Below, one piece after another: positions 44,862 through 53,749 of a DNA stretch of 64,000 nt (within the stretch, counting starts at the first letter, position 1; every line of letters starts with the position of its first letter). The position numbers and the translations under genes were made by a program. Origin of the DNA: Saccharopolyspora gloriosae (GTDB lineage: Bacteria > Actinomycetota > Actinomycetes > Mycobacteriales > Pseudonocardiaceae); assembly GCF_022828475.1 (NCBI RefSeq), contig NZ_CP059557.1, positions 2,961,470 through 3,025,469 on the forward strand, read 5' to 3'. The notes under the pieces are model-generated. The model saw nothing but the letters and a program-made list of their open reading frames with translations. It did not search any database and was not told where the DNA came from.

Positions 44862-46718
44862 GTGCGCACTTCGGTCGAGCAGCTGAACCGGGTGGTGATC
44901 CGGTTCGCGGGCGATTCCGGCGACGGGATGCAGCTCACCGGCGATCGGTTCACCTCGGAGACGGCGTTGTTCGGCAACGACTTCGCCACGCTGCCCAACT
45001 TCCCGGCGGAGATCCGGGCTCCGCACGGCACGTTGCCCGGTGTGTCGTCGTTCCAGCTGCACTTCGCCGACAGCGACATCGCCACGCCCGGCGACCGGCC
45101 GGACGTCCTGGTGGCGATGAACCCGGCCGCGCTGAAGGCCAACATCGCCGATCTTCCGGCGGGCGGGACGCTGATCGTCAACTCCGACGAGTTCACCAAG
45201 CGGAACCTGACCAAGGTCGGATACGACGCCGACCCGCTGGGCGACGAGTCGCTGGAGTCCTTCGCGGTGCACCAAGTGGCGATGGGCACCTTGACCCGCG
45301 GTGCGCTCGCGGAATCCGGCCTGTCGAAGAAGGAGGCCGAGCGTTCCAAGAACATGTTCGCGCTCGGCCTGCTGTCCTGGATGTACAACCGGCCCGGCGA
45401 GGGAACCGAGCGGTTCCTCCGGGAGAAGTTCGCCAAGAAGCCGGACATCGCCGAGGCCAACGTGCAGGCGTTCCGGGCGGGGTGGAACTACGGCGAGACG
45501 ACCGAGGCGTTCGCTGTCAGCTACGAAGTCGCACCCGCCAAGCTCGCCCCCGGCGCCTACCGGCAGATCACCGGCAACACCGCGCTTGCGTACGGGATCG
45601 TGGCCGCCTCGCGGTGCTCCGAGCTGCCGGTCCTGCTGGGCACCTATCCCATCACTCCTGCTTCGGACATCCTGCACGAACTGGCCAAGCACAAGAACTT
45701 CGGCATCACGACCTTCCAAGCGGAAGACGAGATCGCCGGGGTCGGGGCCGCGGTCGGGCACGCCTTCGGCGGCGGTCTCGGCATGACCTCGACGTCCGGG
45801 CCGGGGCTGGCGCTGAAGTCGGAGATGATCGGCCTCGCGGTGATGACCGAGCTTCCGCTGGTGGTGCTGGGAATCCAGCGAGGCGGCCCGTCCACCGGCC
45901 TGCCCACCAAGACCGAGCAGGCCGACCTGCTGCAGGCCATGTACGGCCGGAACGGGGAGTCGCCGGTCGTCGTGCTGGCGCCGGACTCGCCGGCGGACTG
46001 CTTCGCCGCGGTGCTGGAGGCCTCGCGCATCGCGCTGAAGTACCGGACCCCGGTGGTGCTGCTGTCGGACGGCTACATCGCCAACGGCTCCGAGCCGTGG
46101 CTGATCCCGGACGTGGCCGAGCTGCCCGATCTGCGAACTCCGTTCGCGGTCACGAGCAATGCCACGGACGGATCAGGGGAGTTCTGGCCTTACCTGCGAG
46201 ATCCGGACACGCTGGCCCGGCCATGGGCGGTGCCCGGCACGCCCGGCCTGCAGCACCGGATCGGCGGGCTGGAGAAGGAGGACGTGACGGGCGGGATCTC
46301 CTACGACCCGGACAACCACGACAAGATGGTCCGGCTCCGCCAAGCCAAAGTGGACGGGATCGACGTGCCGGACGTCGAGGTCGACGATCCCGGCGGCCGT
46401 GCCACCGCGCTGGTCCTGGGCTGGGGGTCGACGCGCGGTCCGATCAGTGCTGCCGTGCGGCGAATCCGCGGCCTCGGCCACGACGTGGCGCACGCCCACC
46501 TGCGCCATCTGAATCCGTTTCCGGCCAATCTGGGTTTGCTGCTGCACCGCTACGAGCGCGTGCTGATCCCGGAGATGAACCTCGGTCAACTGGCCACCCT
46601 GATCCGAGCCAGGTACCTCATCGATTGCGACGGCTACACCAAGGTCGCCGGACTGCCGTTCCAGGCCGAGGAGCTCGAGGGTGTCCTCCGCGAATTCCTA
46701 GAGGGAGTGCGAGCATGA
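44862..46718 (+). CDS. korA: 2-oxoacid (2-oxoglutarate):ferredoxin oxidoreductase subunit alpha
   Basis: 618 residues, a fused gamma-alpha subunit. The N-terminal gamma domain (VIRFAGDSGDGMQLTGDRF, residues about 10-190) is followed by the pyrimidine-binding domain with GTYPITPASDILHELAKHK and EDEIAGVGAAVGHAFGG, and domain II (HLRHLNPFPANL). With KorB it decarboxylates a 2-oxoacid and CoA to acyl-CoA and CO2 while reducing ferredoxin. GTG start with AAGGAGG 5 bp upstream; the open extension to 44739 was rejected. The mycobacterial homologue is oxygen-stable (known). Neighbouring ferredoxin and BCR-like genes suggest it supplies low-potential electrons. Confidence 0.93.
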   Translation: MRTSVEQLNRVVIRFAGDSGDGMQLTGDRFTSETALFGNDFATLPNFPAEIRAPHGTLPGVSSFQLHFADSDIATPGDRPDVLVAMNPAALKANIADLPAGGTLIVNSDEFTKRNLTKVGYDADPLGDESLESFAVHQVAMGTLTRGALAESGLSKKEAERSKNMFALGLLSWMYNRPGEGTERFLREKFAKKPDIAEANVQAFRAGWNYGETTEAFAVSYEVAPAKLAPGAYRQITGNTALAYGIVAASRCSELPVLLGTYPITPASDILHELAKHKNFGITTFQAEDEIAGVGAAVGHAFGGGLGMTSTSGPGLALKSEMIGLAVMTELPLVVLGIQRGGPSTGLPTKTEQADLLQAMYGRNGESPVVVLAPDSPADCFAAVLEASRIALKYRTPVVLLSDGYIANGSEPWLIPDVAELPDLRTPFAVTSNATDGSGEFWPYLRDPDTLARPWAVPGTPGLQHRIGGLEKEDVTGGISYDPDNHDKMVRLRQAKVDGIDVPDVEVDDPGGRATALVLGWGSTRGPISAAVRRIRGLGHDVAHAHLRHLNPFPANLGLLLHRYERVLIPEMNLGQLATLIRARYLIDCDGYTKVAGLPFQAEELEGVLREFLEGVRA

Positions 46719-47797
46719 CCACGGACCTAGGCCTGCCGCTCGTCGGCGGGCAGCACGACGTTCCCGGCAGCGCCGAACCGCAGAAGGCCAAGGACTACAA
46801 GTCCGACCAGGAGGTCCGCTGGTGCCCGGGCTGCGGCGATTACGTCGTGCTCAACGCGGTGCAGTCGTTCCTGCCGACGCTGGGGCTCAAGCGTGAGAAC
46901 ATCGTGTTCATCTCGGGAATCGGGTGCTCGTCGCGATTCCCGTACTACATGAACACCTACGGGATGCATTCGATCCACGGCCGCGCGCCGACGATCGCCA
47001 CCGGGCTGGCGCTGTCCCGTCCGGACCTGTCGATCTGGGTGGTCACCGGGGACGGGGACGCGCTCTCCATCGGCGGCAATCACCTGATCCATGCGCTGCG
47101 GCGCAACGTGAACATGACGATCCTGCTGTTCAACAACCGGATCTACGGTCTGACGAAGGGCCAGTACTCGCCGACCTCGGAGCCGGGAAAGGTCACGAAG
47201 TCGACGCCCGTGGGGTCGGTGGACCACCCGTTCAACCCGATTTCGCTGGCGCTGGGCGCTGAAGCCACCTTCGTGGCGCGGACGATCGACTCCGACCGCA
47301 CGATGCTCACCGACGTGCTACAGGCCGCGGCCGATCACCGCGGGGCCTCGCTGGTCGAGATCTACCAGAACTGCCCGGTTTTCAACGACGGCGCGTTCGA
47401 CGTGCTCACCGACAAGGTGGAGTCGGAACGCCGCATCATCCCGCTCCGCGACGGCGAACCGGTGCGGTTCGGCCCCAAAGCCGCCGACGGAGCGGGGGAG
47501 TTCGGCGTGGTGCGCGATTCCGCCACCGGGGCACTCGCCGTCCGCGGCGTCGCCGATACCGGCGCGGACGCCGTCCTGCGGCACGACCCGGCAGCGGACG
47601 ACCCGACGCAGGCGTTCGGGCTGTCCCGCCTGACCGATCACGACCTGGGCTACGCCGTCACCGGAATCTTCCGGCGGGTGCGGCGCCCCTCGTACGACGA
47701 CCTCGTCCGCGAGCAGGTGCAGGCGGCAGGGGGCGGCGAACGCGCCGATCTCCAGTCCCTGTTGAACGGAACCGACACCTGGACGGTCTCCCCGTGA
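46715..47797 (+). CDS. korB: 2-oxoacid (2-oxoglutarate):ferredoxin oxidoreductase subunit beta
   Basis: 360 residues. The thiamine-diphosphate site is VVTGDGDALSIGGNHLIHA with NNRIYGLTKGQYSPTS; the single 4Fe-4S cluster ligands are in RWCPGCGDY, GIGCSSR and YQNCPVF. No extra ferredoxin domain is present, so it must pass electrons to a separate ferredoxin, probably the one at 49220. ATGA overlap with korA. An unusual C-terminal extension of about 70 residues (ADDPTQAFGLSRLTDHDLG onward) is common in actinobacterial KorB. Confidence 0.94.
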   Translation: MTTDLGLPLVGGQHDVPGSAEPQKAKDYKSDQEVRWCPGCGDYVVLNAVQSFLPTLGLKRENIVFISGIGCSSRFPYYMNTYGMHSIHGRAPTIATGLALSRPDLSIWVVTGDGDALSIGGNHLIHALRRNVNMTILLFNNRIYGLTKGQYSPTSEPGKVTKSTPVGSVDHPFNPISLALGAEATFVARTIDSDRTMLTDVLQAAADHRGASLVEIYQNCPVFNDGAFDVLTDKVESERRIIPLRDGEPVRFGPKAADGAGEFGVVRDSATGALAVRGVADTGADAVLRHDPAADDPTQAFGLSRLTDHDLGYAVTGIFRRVRRPSYDDLVREQVQAAGGGERADLQSLLNGTDTWTVSP

Positions 47798-47957
47798 CGG
47801 CGGGGTGAAGTCCCCAGCCGCAGATCAGAGCTCGAACCCATCCCGGAGCGGCCACGCAGTCCGAGGGCGTTCCCGGCGATTGATCGACCGCGCCCGCGGA
47901 GCGGCCGCGGCGGTCCCCTTTCCTCGCATCGCACCCGGAAATCGGAGGTCTGTGATC

Positions 47958-49112
47958 ATGGTTCGCAACCGTGGGCCGCGGCGACGTGGCATATCCGCGC
48001 ACGGATTCGGCGCGCAGCGCCGGATGCGGTGCTACCAGGCGGCCGCGCTGGCCGGAATGCTGGCGCTCGGGGCGGCCGATCAAACACCCTGGGCGAGCGA
48101 GGCGGACGTCGAAGCGAGCGGTTCGAACGCCGCGCACGGCACGCCGCCGCCCCGGAACACGGCGGTGCCCGAGCCACTTTTGGCTGCACAGCCCGCCGCC
48201 GTGCCCGAGCGACCGGGCGAGGGCCCCCGCGCGCTCGAAGCCCGCGCGGCCCCGGCCACCCCGAAATACGGCATTCCCGCGACGGTGCTCGACTCCTACC
48301 TGCGCGCGGTCGACGCCCAGCAGCGGGACGACCCGGGCTGCGGAATCGCCTGGTCGCTGCTGGCCGGCATCGGCAAGGTCGAGTCCGGGCATGCCCGCGG
48401 CGGCGACGTGACCCCCGAGGGCGACCTGATTCACCCGATCTACGGCCCGGCGCTGGACGGGACGAACGGGACGGCTTCGATCCAGCACGGTGGGCAATCA
48501 GCGCGCGCCGCCGGCTCGATGCAGTTCATCCCGTCCTCGTGGGCGCGGTGGGCCGCGGACGGCAATCACGACGGATCGAAGGACCCGCAGAACGTCCACG
48601 ACGCCTCGCTGGCGGCTGCCCGCTACCTGTGCGGGGGAGGTCGTGACCTGACGACCTCGGAGGACCTGCGCGCCGCGATCTTCAGCTACAACCACTCGCA
48701 GGATTACGTCAACCTGGTGCTCAGCTGGATGCGGGCCTACGAGAGCGGAGGCGGCGGCGTTCCCGATGAGCACACCTCGTCCGAGCTGCTGACCCTCGCC
48801 GCGTTCGAATCGCCCAGCGACCCCGGCAGCGAGCCCTCGGCACCGGCGGCCCCGCCCGCTGAGCCGCCTCCTGCGGCGGAGCAGCCGCAGAACCCGGCCC
48901 CGCCGCCGGAATCCCAGCCGGAAGACCCCGAACCGCCGCAGAATGACGGCCCTGCCCCAGCGCCGTCGCCCGCACCCGGGAAGGGGGTCCTGCAGCCGGT
49001 GAAACAGCTCCTCCCGCCGCCGGTGAACGACGCTGTCGCGCCGGTCCTCCAGCCGGTGGAGCACGTCGTCGGGCAGTTGCCCGTGCAGGACCTTCTCGGC
49101 GGAGACCGCTGA
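47958..49112 (+). CDS. Secreted lytic transglycosylase-like protein with Pro-rich tail
   Basis: 384 residues: short N-terminal hydrophobic segment (YQAAALAGMLALGAAD) acting as signal or anchor, an SLT/MltB-type domain around residues 100-270 (GIAWSLLAGIGKVESGHARG with the catalytic Glu; AAGSMQFIPSSWARWAADG; FSYNHSQDYVNLVLSWM), then a Pro/Ala-rich tail and a short helical end. It would cleave peptidoglycan outside the membrane. ATG 47958 chosen because CGGAGG lies 9 bp upstream. Its place between korB and the ferredoxin gene is odd for the pathway; local wall remodelling for the mce machine is one possibility, chance insertion another. Confidence 0.85.
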   Translation: MVRNRGPRRRGISAHGFGAQRRMRCYQAAALAGMLALGAADQTPWASEADVEASGSNAAHGTPPPRNTAVPEPLLAAQPAAVPERPGEGPRALEARAAPATPKYGIPATVLDSYLRAVDAQQRDDPGCGIAWSLLAGIGKVESGHARGGDVTPEGDLIHPIYGPALDGTNGTASIQHGGQSARAAGSMQFIPSSWARWAADGNHDGSKDPQNVHDASLAAARYLCGGGRDLTTSEDLRAAIFSYNHSQDYVNLVLSWMRAYESGGGGVPDEHTSSELLTLAAFESPSDPGSEPSAPAAPPAEPPPAAEQPQNPAPPPESQPEDPEPPQNDGPAPAPSPAPGKGVLQPVKQLLPPPVNDAVAPVLQPVEHVVGQLPVQDLLGGDR

Positions 49113-49219
49113 GCGAACTACGCCGGTGGGCACGGTTCCGCACGGCGCCAGCCACGAGTGAGTCATCCGAGGTGGTACGCGGTCGTCCTCAAGCGGCCGG
49201 GAATCGAAAGGACGCAATC

Positions 49220-49546
49220 GTGACCTACGTGATCGCCGAGCCGTGCGTGGACGTGCTCGACAAGACGTGCATCGACGAATGCCCGGTGGATTGCATCTAC
49301 GAGGGCGGGCGGATGCTCTACATCCACCCCGATGAGTGCGTCGACTGCGGTGCCTGCGAGCCGGTGTGCCCGGTGGAGGCCATCTACTACGAGGACGACG
49401 TCCCGGAGGAGTGGGGCGCCTACACCAAGGCCAACGCGGACTTCTTCGTCGAGGCGGAGGTTTCCGGCGGCGGTTCGAAGGTGGGCAAGACGGACCTCGA
49501 TGTCAAGCCGATCGTCGAGCTGCCCGCTCGGGCGGCCGACCACTGA
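49220..49546 (+). CDS. fdxA: 7Fe-type ferredoxin (FdxA-like, [3Fe-4S][4Fe-4S])
   Basis: 108 residues starting MTYVIAEPCVDVLDKTCIDE. Cluster motifs CVDVLDKTCIDECPVDC and CVDCGACEPVCPVEA match mycobacterial FdxA closely in sequence and length. GTG start with AAAGGA upstream. These ferredoxins are small, cytoplasmic, low-potential and fairly air-tolerant. It lies between KOR and the BCR/dehydratase-like genes, the obvious electron link. Confidence 0.95.
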   Translation: MTYVIAEPCVDVLDKTCIDECPVDCIYEGGRMLYIHPDECVDCGACEPVCPVEAIYYEDDVPEEWGAYTKANADFFVEAEVSGGGSKVGKTDLDVKPIVELPARAADH

Positions 49547-49607
49547 ACCGCTGCGATGACGAACCCCTGCGGCTCCGCGCGGTGCCCCGATCCAGCGCGG
49601 AGCAGCT

Positions 49608-49637
49608 GGGATTTCCGGCGCCACCAACGGAAATCCC
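49608..49637. terminator. Bidirectional terminator hairpin
   Basis: GGGATTTCCG (49608-49617) and CGGAAATCCC (49628-49637) form a perfect 10-bp stem with a 10-base loop between the ferredoxin gene and the convergent nitronate-monooxygenase-like gene. Confidence 0.8.
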
Positions 49638-49681
49638 GGGCGGTGCCGGGGCGGGCGAGCGCTGTCCGCCCCGGCGGTGCC

Positions 49682-50713
49682 TCAGCTGTGCGATCCCGGG
49701 GCGAGGCGGTCGAGCACGGCGGCCGCCTCGTCGGCCATGGCGGGGACGAACTCGGCGACCTTGATCATGTCCTGGATCGCGCCGGCGACCTGTCCGGCGA
49801 GGACGAGCCCGTCCTCCACGTCCCCCTCGGTCTGCGCGCGCTGCATGGATTCGATCTTCCACCGCAGGAGCTCAGCCGCATCGGTGGTCTCCCCGTGATC
49901 CTCGGCGAGGCGCAGGGACGCCCGATTGCGCAGCCCGCGGCACGGCCCGTACACGCCGGTGAAGGCGATGTCGTCGCCCTCCCGGGCCGTCAGGAGCGCC
50001 TGCGCGTAGGACGGGTGCCAGTCGGAGTTCTCCTCCGAGGCGATGAACCTGGTGCCCATCGCGACGGCGTCGGCTCCCATGCACAGCGCTGCCGCCAGGG
50101 TCCGCCCGTCCTTGGCTCCGCCGGAGAGCACCACGGGTACGTCGACGGCCGCGGTCACGCTGGGCACGAGCACGTACGTGTGCACTCCCTTGCTCGGGGC
50201 GTGCCCGCCCATCTCGAAACCGGCGGCGATGATCGCGTCGACTCCGGCCTGCTCGGCTTTGACGGCTTGGGCGGTGGAACCGACCTTGTGCTGGTGCAGC
50301 ATGCCCGCGTCCTTGATCGGCGCAACGTACGCGCCGGGGAATCCGGCGGAGGTGGTCAGCACGGTCAGCCGCTCGGCGATCCGGTCGTCCTCTTCGCGAG
50401 CCTGGAGCGCGGTCTTGATGTAGGTGTCGGTGAATTCCAGGACCTGCCCGTCGCCGTCCACGCCGACCGGCACGTTGACCGCGAAGGGGTTGTCGGTCAG
50501 CGCGGCGCACTCCTCGATGTGCGCGCGGAACTCCCGGGCCCCTTCGGCGAGGTCGCGCGGGAAGCCGGGCATGCTCACGGTCCCGAGACCGCCTGCGTTG
50601 CTCACCGCCGCGGCGAGCTTGGGGGTGCGGAACGGCCCCAATCCCTCTTGCACGATCGGATGTTCGATGCCGGCCAGCCTGGTGTACCGGTTGCGGATCG
50701 GACCCATGGTCAT
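49682..50713 (-). CDS. Nitronate monooxygenase / FMN-dependent enoyl-reductase-like protein (NPD family)
   Basis: 343 residues of the TIM-barrel NPD/FabK family: GIEHPIVQEGLGPFRTPKLAAAVSNAGGLG at the N-terminus, then AGVDAIIAAGFEMGGHA with the conserved His, VVLSGGAKDGRTLAAALCMGADAVAMGTRF for the FMN phosphate. Could oxidise nitronates, reduce an enoyl-CoA or act on another substrate; homologues in acyl-CoA clusters often lack a proven role. Divergent from the BCR-like genes. Start 50713 or 50707. Confidence 0.87.
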   Translation of the reverse strand: MTMGPIRNRYTRLAGIEHPIVQEGLGPFRTPKLAAAVSNAGGLGTVSMPGFPRDLAEGAREFRAHIEECAALTDNPFAVNVPVGVDGDGQVLEFTDTYIKTALQAREEDDRIAERLTVLTTSAGFPGAYVAPIKDAGMLHQHKVGSTAQAVKAEQAGVDAIIAAGFEMGGHAPSKGVHTYVLVPSVTAAVDVPVVLSGGAKDGRTLAAALCMGADAVAMGTRFIASEENSDWHPSYAQALLTAREGDDIAFTGVYGPCRGLRNRASLRLAEDHGETTDAAELLRWKIESMQRAQTEGDVEDGLVLAGQVAGAIQDMIKVAEFVPAMADEAAAVLDRLAPGSHS

Positions 50714-51064
50714 CGGCTCCTCGAAGGTCGGTGGAAAGGCTCCGCGCCGGCCCGCGCGATGGGACTGTTCGCGCGCCGTGGCGCCCGCACGCCGGTGCGA
50801 GATGCGGACGGACGCGTGGCCGGACGAGCTTGGGATGCCAGAGAATTTACAGATGAGGGCCTGAAGTGTCCATGTCTGTATGACGTCGAGGGTTTCGTCG
50901 AGGGGCACGCGAGCCTCGGGAACTTATACATTTTTGGGCGCCGAGTATTGCAAAGTGTCCATGGTGAGGGCTACACATGGTGGAGCAAGCACGAACGGGA
51001 GATCGGTTCCCGCAGCTCGCCTCCGCCTCCCGCGAGGCGGAGGCCCGAGAAGGCAGGTGAACAC
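50714..51064. promoter_or_regulatory. Promoter region of BCR/dehydratase-like operon, with 11-bp direct repeat
   Basis: A gene-free 350 bp. AAGTGTCCATG occurs twice (50864-50874 and 50953-50963), each near TGAGGGC (50854-50860 and 50965-50971). An AT-rich stretch at about 50920-50955 is the likely plus-strand promoter. Confidence 0.45.
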
Positions 51065-52228
51065 GTGTCGGAGACACTCGCGGCCGCGCTGGCCCCGCTC
51101 GCCGAGGTTGCCGAGGACCCGGACGCCTACGTCGTGCGATGGAAGGAGCGCACCGGCGGCAAGGTGGTCGGGGCCTTCCCGATGAGCTTCCCGGGCGAGA
51201 TCGCGCACGCCGCAGGGGCGCTACCGGTGGTGATCCAGGAGAACCGTGAACCCGACACGCACGGGCGCAACCTGCTCGCCGAGTTCTACTGCGGTTACAC
51301 CCGCAACATCGCGGACTCCGCGGCCAAGGGGAACCTCGACATCTACGACGGGTTCTTCCTGGCCGACCACTGCATCCAGCTGCTCGGCGCGGTGGACGTG
51401 GTGCGGTTCGAGTCGCCGGAGAAGCCGATGTACTTCGGTCACCTGCCGACCTCGCTCGGCGATTCGTGGACCCCGGAGGACGCCCGGAAGATGATGCGGT
51501 CCTTCGTGGATGAGATGGGCGAGTTCGCCGGGGCTCCGGTGACGCCGGAGGCGTTGGCCCACAGCATCGCGGTGTTCAACGAGAATCGAAGGCTGCTGCG
51601 GGAGATCTTCGAGGCTCGCAGGTCGGGAAACGCCCAGTTCACCGCCGAGCAGATGCAGGTGCTGGTCAAGTCCAGCATGGTCATGGACAAGGCCGAGCAC
51701 ACTCGACTGCTCCGGCGGGTCATCGCGGAAGCCGCGGAAGTGCCGCGCGATGACCGGGTCCGGCTGTACTTGTCGGGCCATTTCAGCCACGCCCCGAAAC
51801 CGGAACTCCTTCGGGCGATCGAGGATTGCGGTGCGCTTGTCGTGGACGACGACCTGTTCACCGGCATGCGGTACATCTCGACCGATGTGCCCGAGGACGT
51901 TGATGCCGTCGACGCACTCAGGGACTGGTACCTGCAGCGTGACGTCAACCTCCCCTGCGCGACGCTGGTCCAGCACGAGGCGGACTGGGAGGACTACCTC
52001 CTGAACTCCATCGACCGGAGCGGGGCGCAGGGCGTGATCGTCCTGCTGGTCAAGTTCTGCGAGCCGCACATGCTCTATTACCCCGAGCTGCGCAAGGCCC
52101 TGGACGAACGGGGCGTCCCGCACCTGCTCATCGAGACCGAGCACGAGGGTGTTCCGGAGGAGAACGTCCGGACCCGCGTGGAAGCGCTCGTGGAACGCAT
52201 TCGCCGCAACCAGCTCGTCCGCTCCTGA
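51065..52228 (+). CDS. Benzoyl-CoA reductase / 2-hydroxyacyl-CoA dehydratase-family subunit (BcrC/BadD-like)
   Basis: 387 residues, the length of BcrC. N-terminal FPMSFPGEIAHAAGALPV matches the substrate-proximal part of the family. Candidate ligands of the subunit's 4Fe-4S cluster are C76 (EFYCGYTR), C103 (LADHCIQ) and C332 (VKFCEPHML), with C255 and C298 also present. The C-terminus GVPHLLIETEHEG is the family's conserved strand. This subunit holds the acyl-CoA and accepts an electron to form a ketyl or aryl radical. GTG start. Pairs with the next gene; the activator lies 1.5 kb on. Whether it reduces an aromatic ring or removes a hydroxyl cannot be decided by eye. Confidence 0.85.
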   Translation: MSETLAAALAPLAEVAEDPDAYVVRWKERTGGKVVGAFPMSFPGEIAHAAGALPVVIQENREPDTHGRNLLAEFYCGYTRNIADSAAKGNLDIYDGFFLADHCIQLLGAVDVVRFESPEKPMYFGHLPTSLGDSWTPEDARKMMRSFVDEMGEFAGAPVTPEALAHSIAVFNENRRLLREIFEARRSGNAQFTAEQMQVLVKSSMVMDKAEHTRLLRRVIAEAAEVPRDDRVRLYLSGHFSHAPKPELLRAIEDCGALVVDDDLFTGMRYISTDVPEDVDAVDALRDWYLQRDVNLPCATLVQHEADWEDYLLNSIDRSGAQGVIVLLVKFCEPHMLYYPELRKALDERGVPHLLIETEHEGVPEENVRTRVEALVERIRRNQLVRS

Positions 52229-52287
52229 TATCTGAATTTGCTGTCGCTCTCGAAGTGCAGCCGCTCCCAATCGCAGGAAGTGATCAC

Positions 52288-53625
52288 ATGAGCACTCCAG
52301 TCATGGACAAGACCAGGCGTCTGGAAGTCAACAAAGCCGGTAGCAAGATGATCTCCGACTACTGGGACGGTGTCTTCAACGCACGTGAGCGCGGCGACCA
52401 GGTGGTCTGGTACAACGGCCAGGCACTGAACCCGATCTTCCAGGCGGCGGGCCTCGTGTGGTGCCACGGGGAGGCCTTCTCGGCGCGGCTGGCGGCGCAG
52501 CACCTGGAGGTGCCTGCCCAGCAGGCGGGCGAGGAGTACGGCTACCTCGGTGAGCTCTGCTCGTACTCCCGCACCCACCTGGGATGCGCGGTGCTCACCC
52601 AGAAGAGCCGCCAGGGCGAGGCGACCGGGATCGTGGGCATGCCCGAGCAGGAGCAGCTCGCCAGCAAGCTGCCCGCTCCCGACTTCTTCGTCAACGCCTA
52701 CTCCGGGTGCAGCACCGGTCAGCAGTGGGACGACATCTCGTTCCGGGTGTTCGGCAAAGAGCTGCCGATGTTCAACGTCTCCTTGCCGTTCCTGTGGGGC
52801 AACAAGCCGGATTCCGGTTACCTCGTCGGTGAGGAGTGGGAACAGACCTCGCTGCACGTGGAGGACCAGCTCTACAAGCTGATCGACTTCATCGAGCACC
52901 AGACCGGGCGCCCCTTCGACTGGGACGCGCTGCGGCAGAACATGGCCTACATCAAGCGCGCTTCTGAACTCCGCCGCGAGGCGATGGCGCTGTGCGCGCT
53001 CACCCCCGCCCCGGCGACGTTCTGGGACTGGATCTCCAGCATCGCGCACATCAACTTCCTGCCGGCCAGCCAGGAGCTCGTGGACTTCTTCGCGGCGGTC
53101 AAGGCGGAGGTCGAGCGGCGCGTCGCCGAGGGGATCAGCGGCGTGCAGAACGAGCGCTACCGGCTCTACTTCGACGGCATCATGAACTGGAACAAGCTGG
53201 GCTGGCTCGCCAAGAAGTTCGCCGCCCACGACGTCGCCGTCATCGCCGGGCGCTACACCCACCACGCGTTCTGGCAGGAACCGCACATGATCGACCCGGA
53301 GAACCCGATTCCGGGCATGGCCAAGCACTACCTGCTGTGCCCGACCAACCACGGTACGAAGACGATCCAGAACCTGGTGCTAGGCGACTGCGAGAAGTAC
53401 GGGGTGGACGGGATCGTGTTCCACTCCACCCGCACGTGCCGCGCCTTCACCAACCCGCAGCAGCTGGTCGCCAAGGCGGCCCAGCGCGACCTCGGCATCC
53501 CGTCCATCTTCTTCGAAGGTGACGTCGCGGATGCGTCGTTCTACAAGGACGAGATTCTGGAGAGCCGGCTGGTGGCGATGCTGGAGGGCATCGATTCGCG
53601 GCGCAGTCGCGACGTCACGGGCTGA
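52288..53625 (+). CDS. Benzoyl-CoA reductase / 2-hydroxyacyl-CoA dehydratase-family subunit (BcrB/BadE-like)
   Basis: 445 residues, near BcrB in length. Cysteines C59, C91 (YLGELCSYSR), C100, C141 (AYSGCSTG) and the one in FHSTRTCRAF give the usual three-ligand 4Fe-4S set with spares. The C-terminus GIPSIFFEGDVADASFYKDE is the typical family ending. AGGAAG before ATG 52288. It should form the electron-accepting heterodimer with the previous gene product. Expected to be oxygen-sensitive, which makes its place in an aerobe notable. Confidence 0.87.
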   Translation: MSTPVMDKTRRLEVNKAGSKMISDYWDGVFNARERGDQVVWYNGQALNPIFQAAGLVWCHGEAFSARLAAQHLEVPAQQAGEEYGYLGELCSYSRTHLGCAVLTQKSRQGEATGIVGMPEQEQLASKLPAPDFFVNAYSGCSTGQQWDDISFRVFGKELPMFNVSLPFLWGNKPDSGYLVGEEWEQTSLHVEDQLYKLIDFIEHQTGRPFDWDALRQNMAYIKRASELRREAMALCALTPAPATFWDWISSIAHINFLPASQELVDFFAAVKAEVERRVAEGISGVQNERYRLYFDGIMNWNKLGWLAKKFAAHDVAVIAGRYTHHAFWQEPHMIDPENPIPGMAKHYLLCPTNHGTKTIQNLVLGDCEKYGVDGIVFHSTRTCRAFTNPQQLVAKAAQRDLGIPSIFFEGDVADASFYKDEILESRLVAMLEGIDSRRSRDVTG

Positions 53626-53673
53626 GGAGTGCTCTCAGAACGGTCTGCGTAGTGGGTCGCTCAGCGGCTCCGC

Positions 53674-53710
53674 CGCTGACAAGACGACGAGCAAAACCAT
53701 TCTGCAAGGA
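53674..53710. repeat. Non-coding repeat copy 1 (CGCTGACAAGA ... CATTCTGCAAGGA)
   Basis: CGCTGACAAGA (53674-53684), a 7-bp spacer, then CAAAACCATTCTGCAAGGA (53692-53710). Recurs at 58630-58660 with a 1-bp spacer and a single T/C change. It lies 40 bp before the activator gene and may be a promoter or processing element. Confidence 0.55.
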
Positions 53711-53749
53711 CTCGTGATCGGTTGATCCGCGGACTTCTCGGAGGCGACG

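Noticed and set aside
49682-50713. Assigning the NPD-family protein as a dienoyl-CoA or ring reductase of the pathway
   Set aside because: The fold is clear, but nothing in the sequence fixes substrate; the gene points away from the operon.
50920-50960. Fourth copy of the 32-bp operator before the radical-enzyme genes
   Set aside because: Only the right-hand end (GCAAAG) is similar; few of the 32 positions match, so it was not counted.
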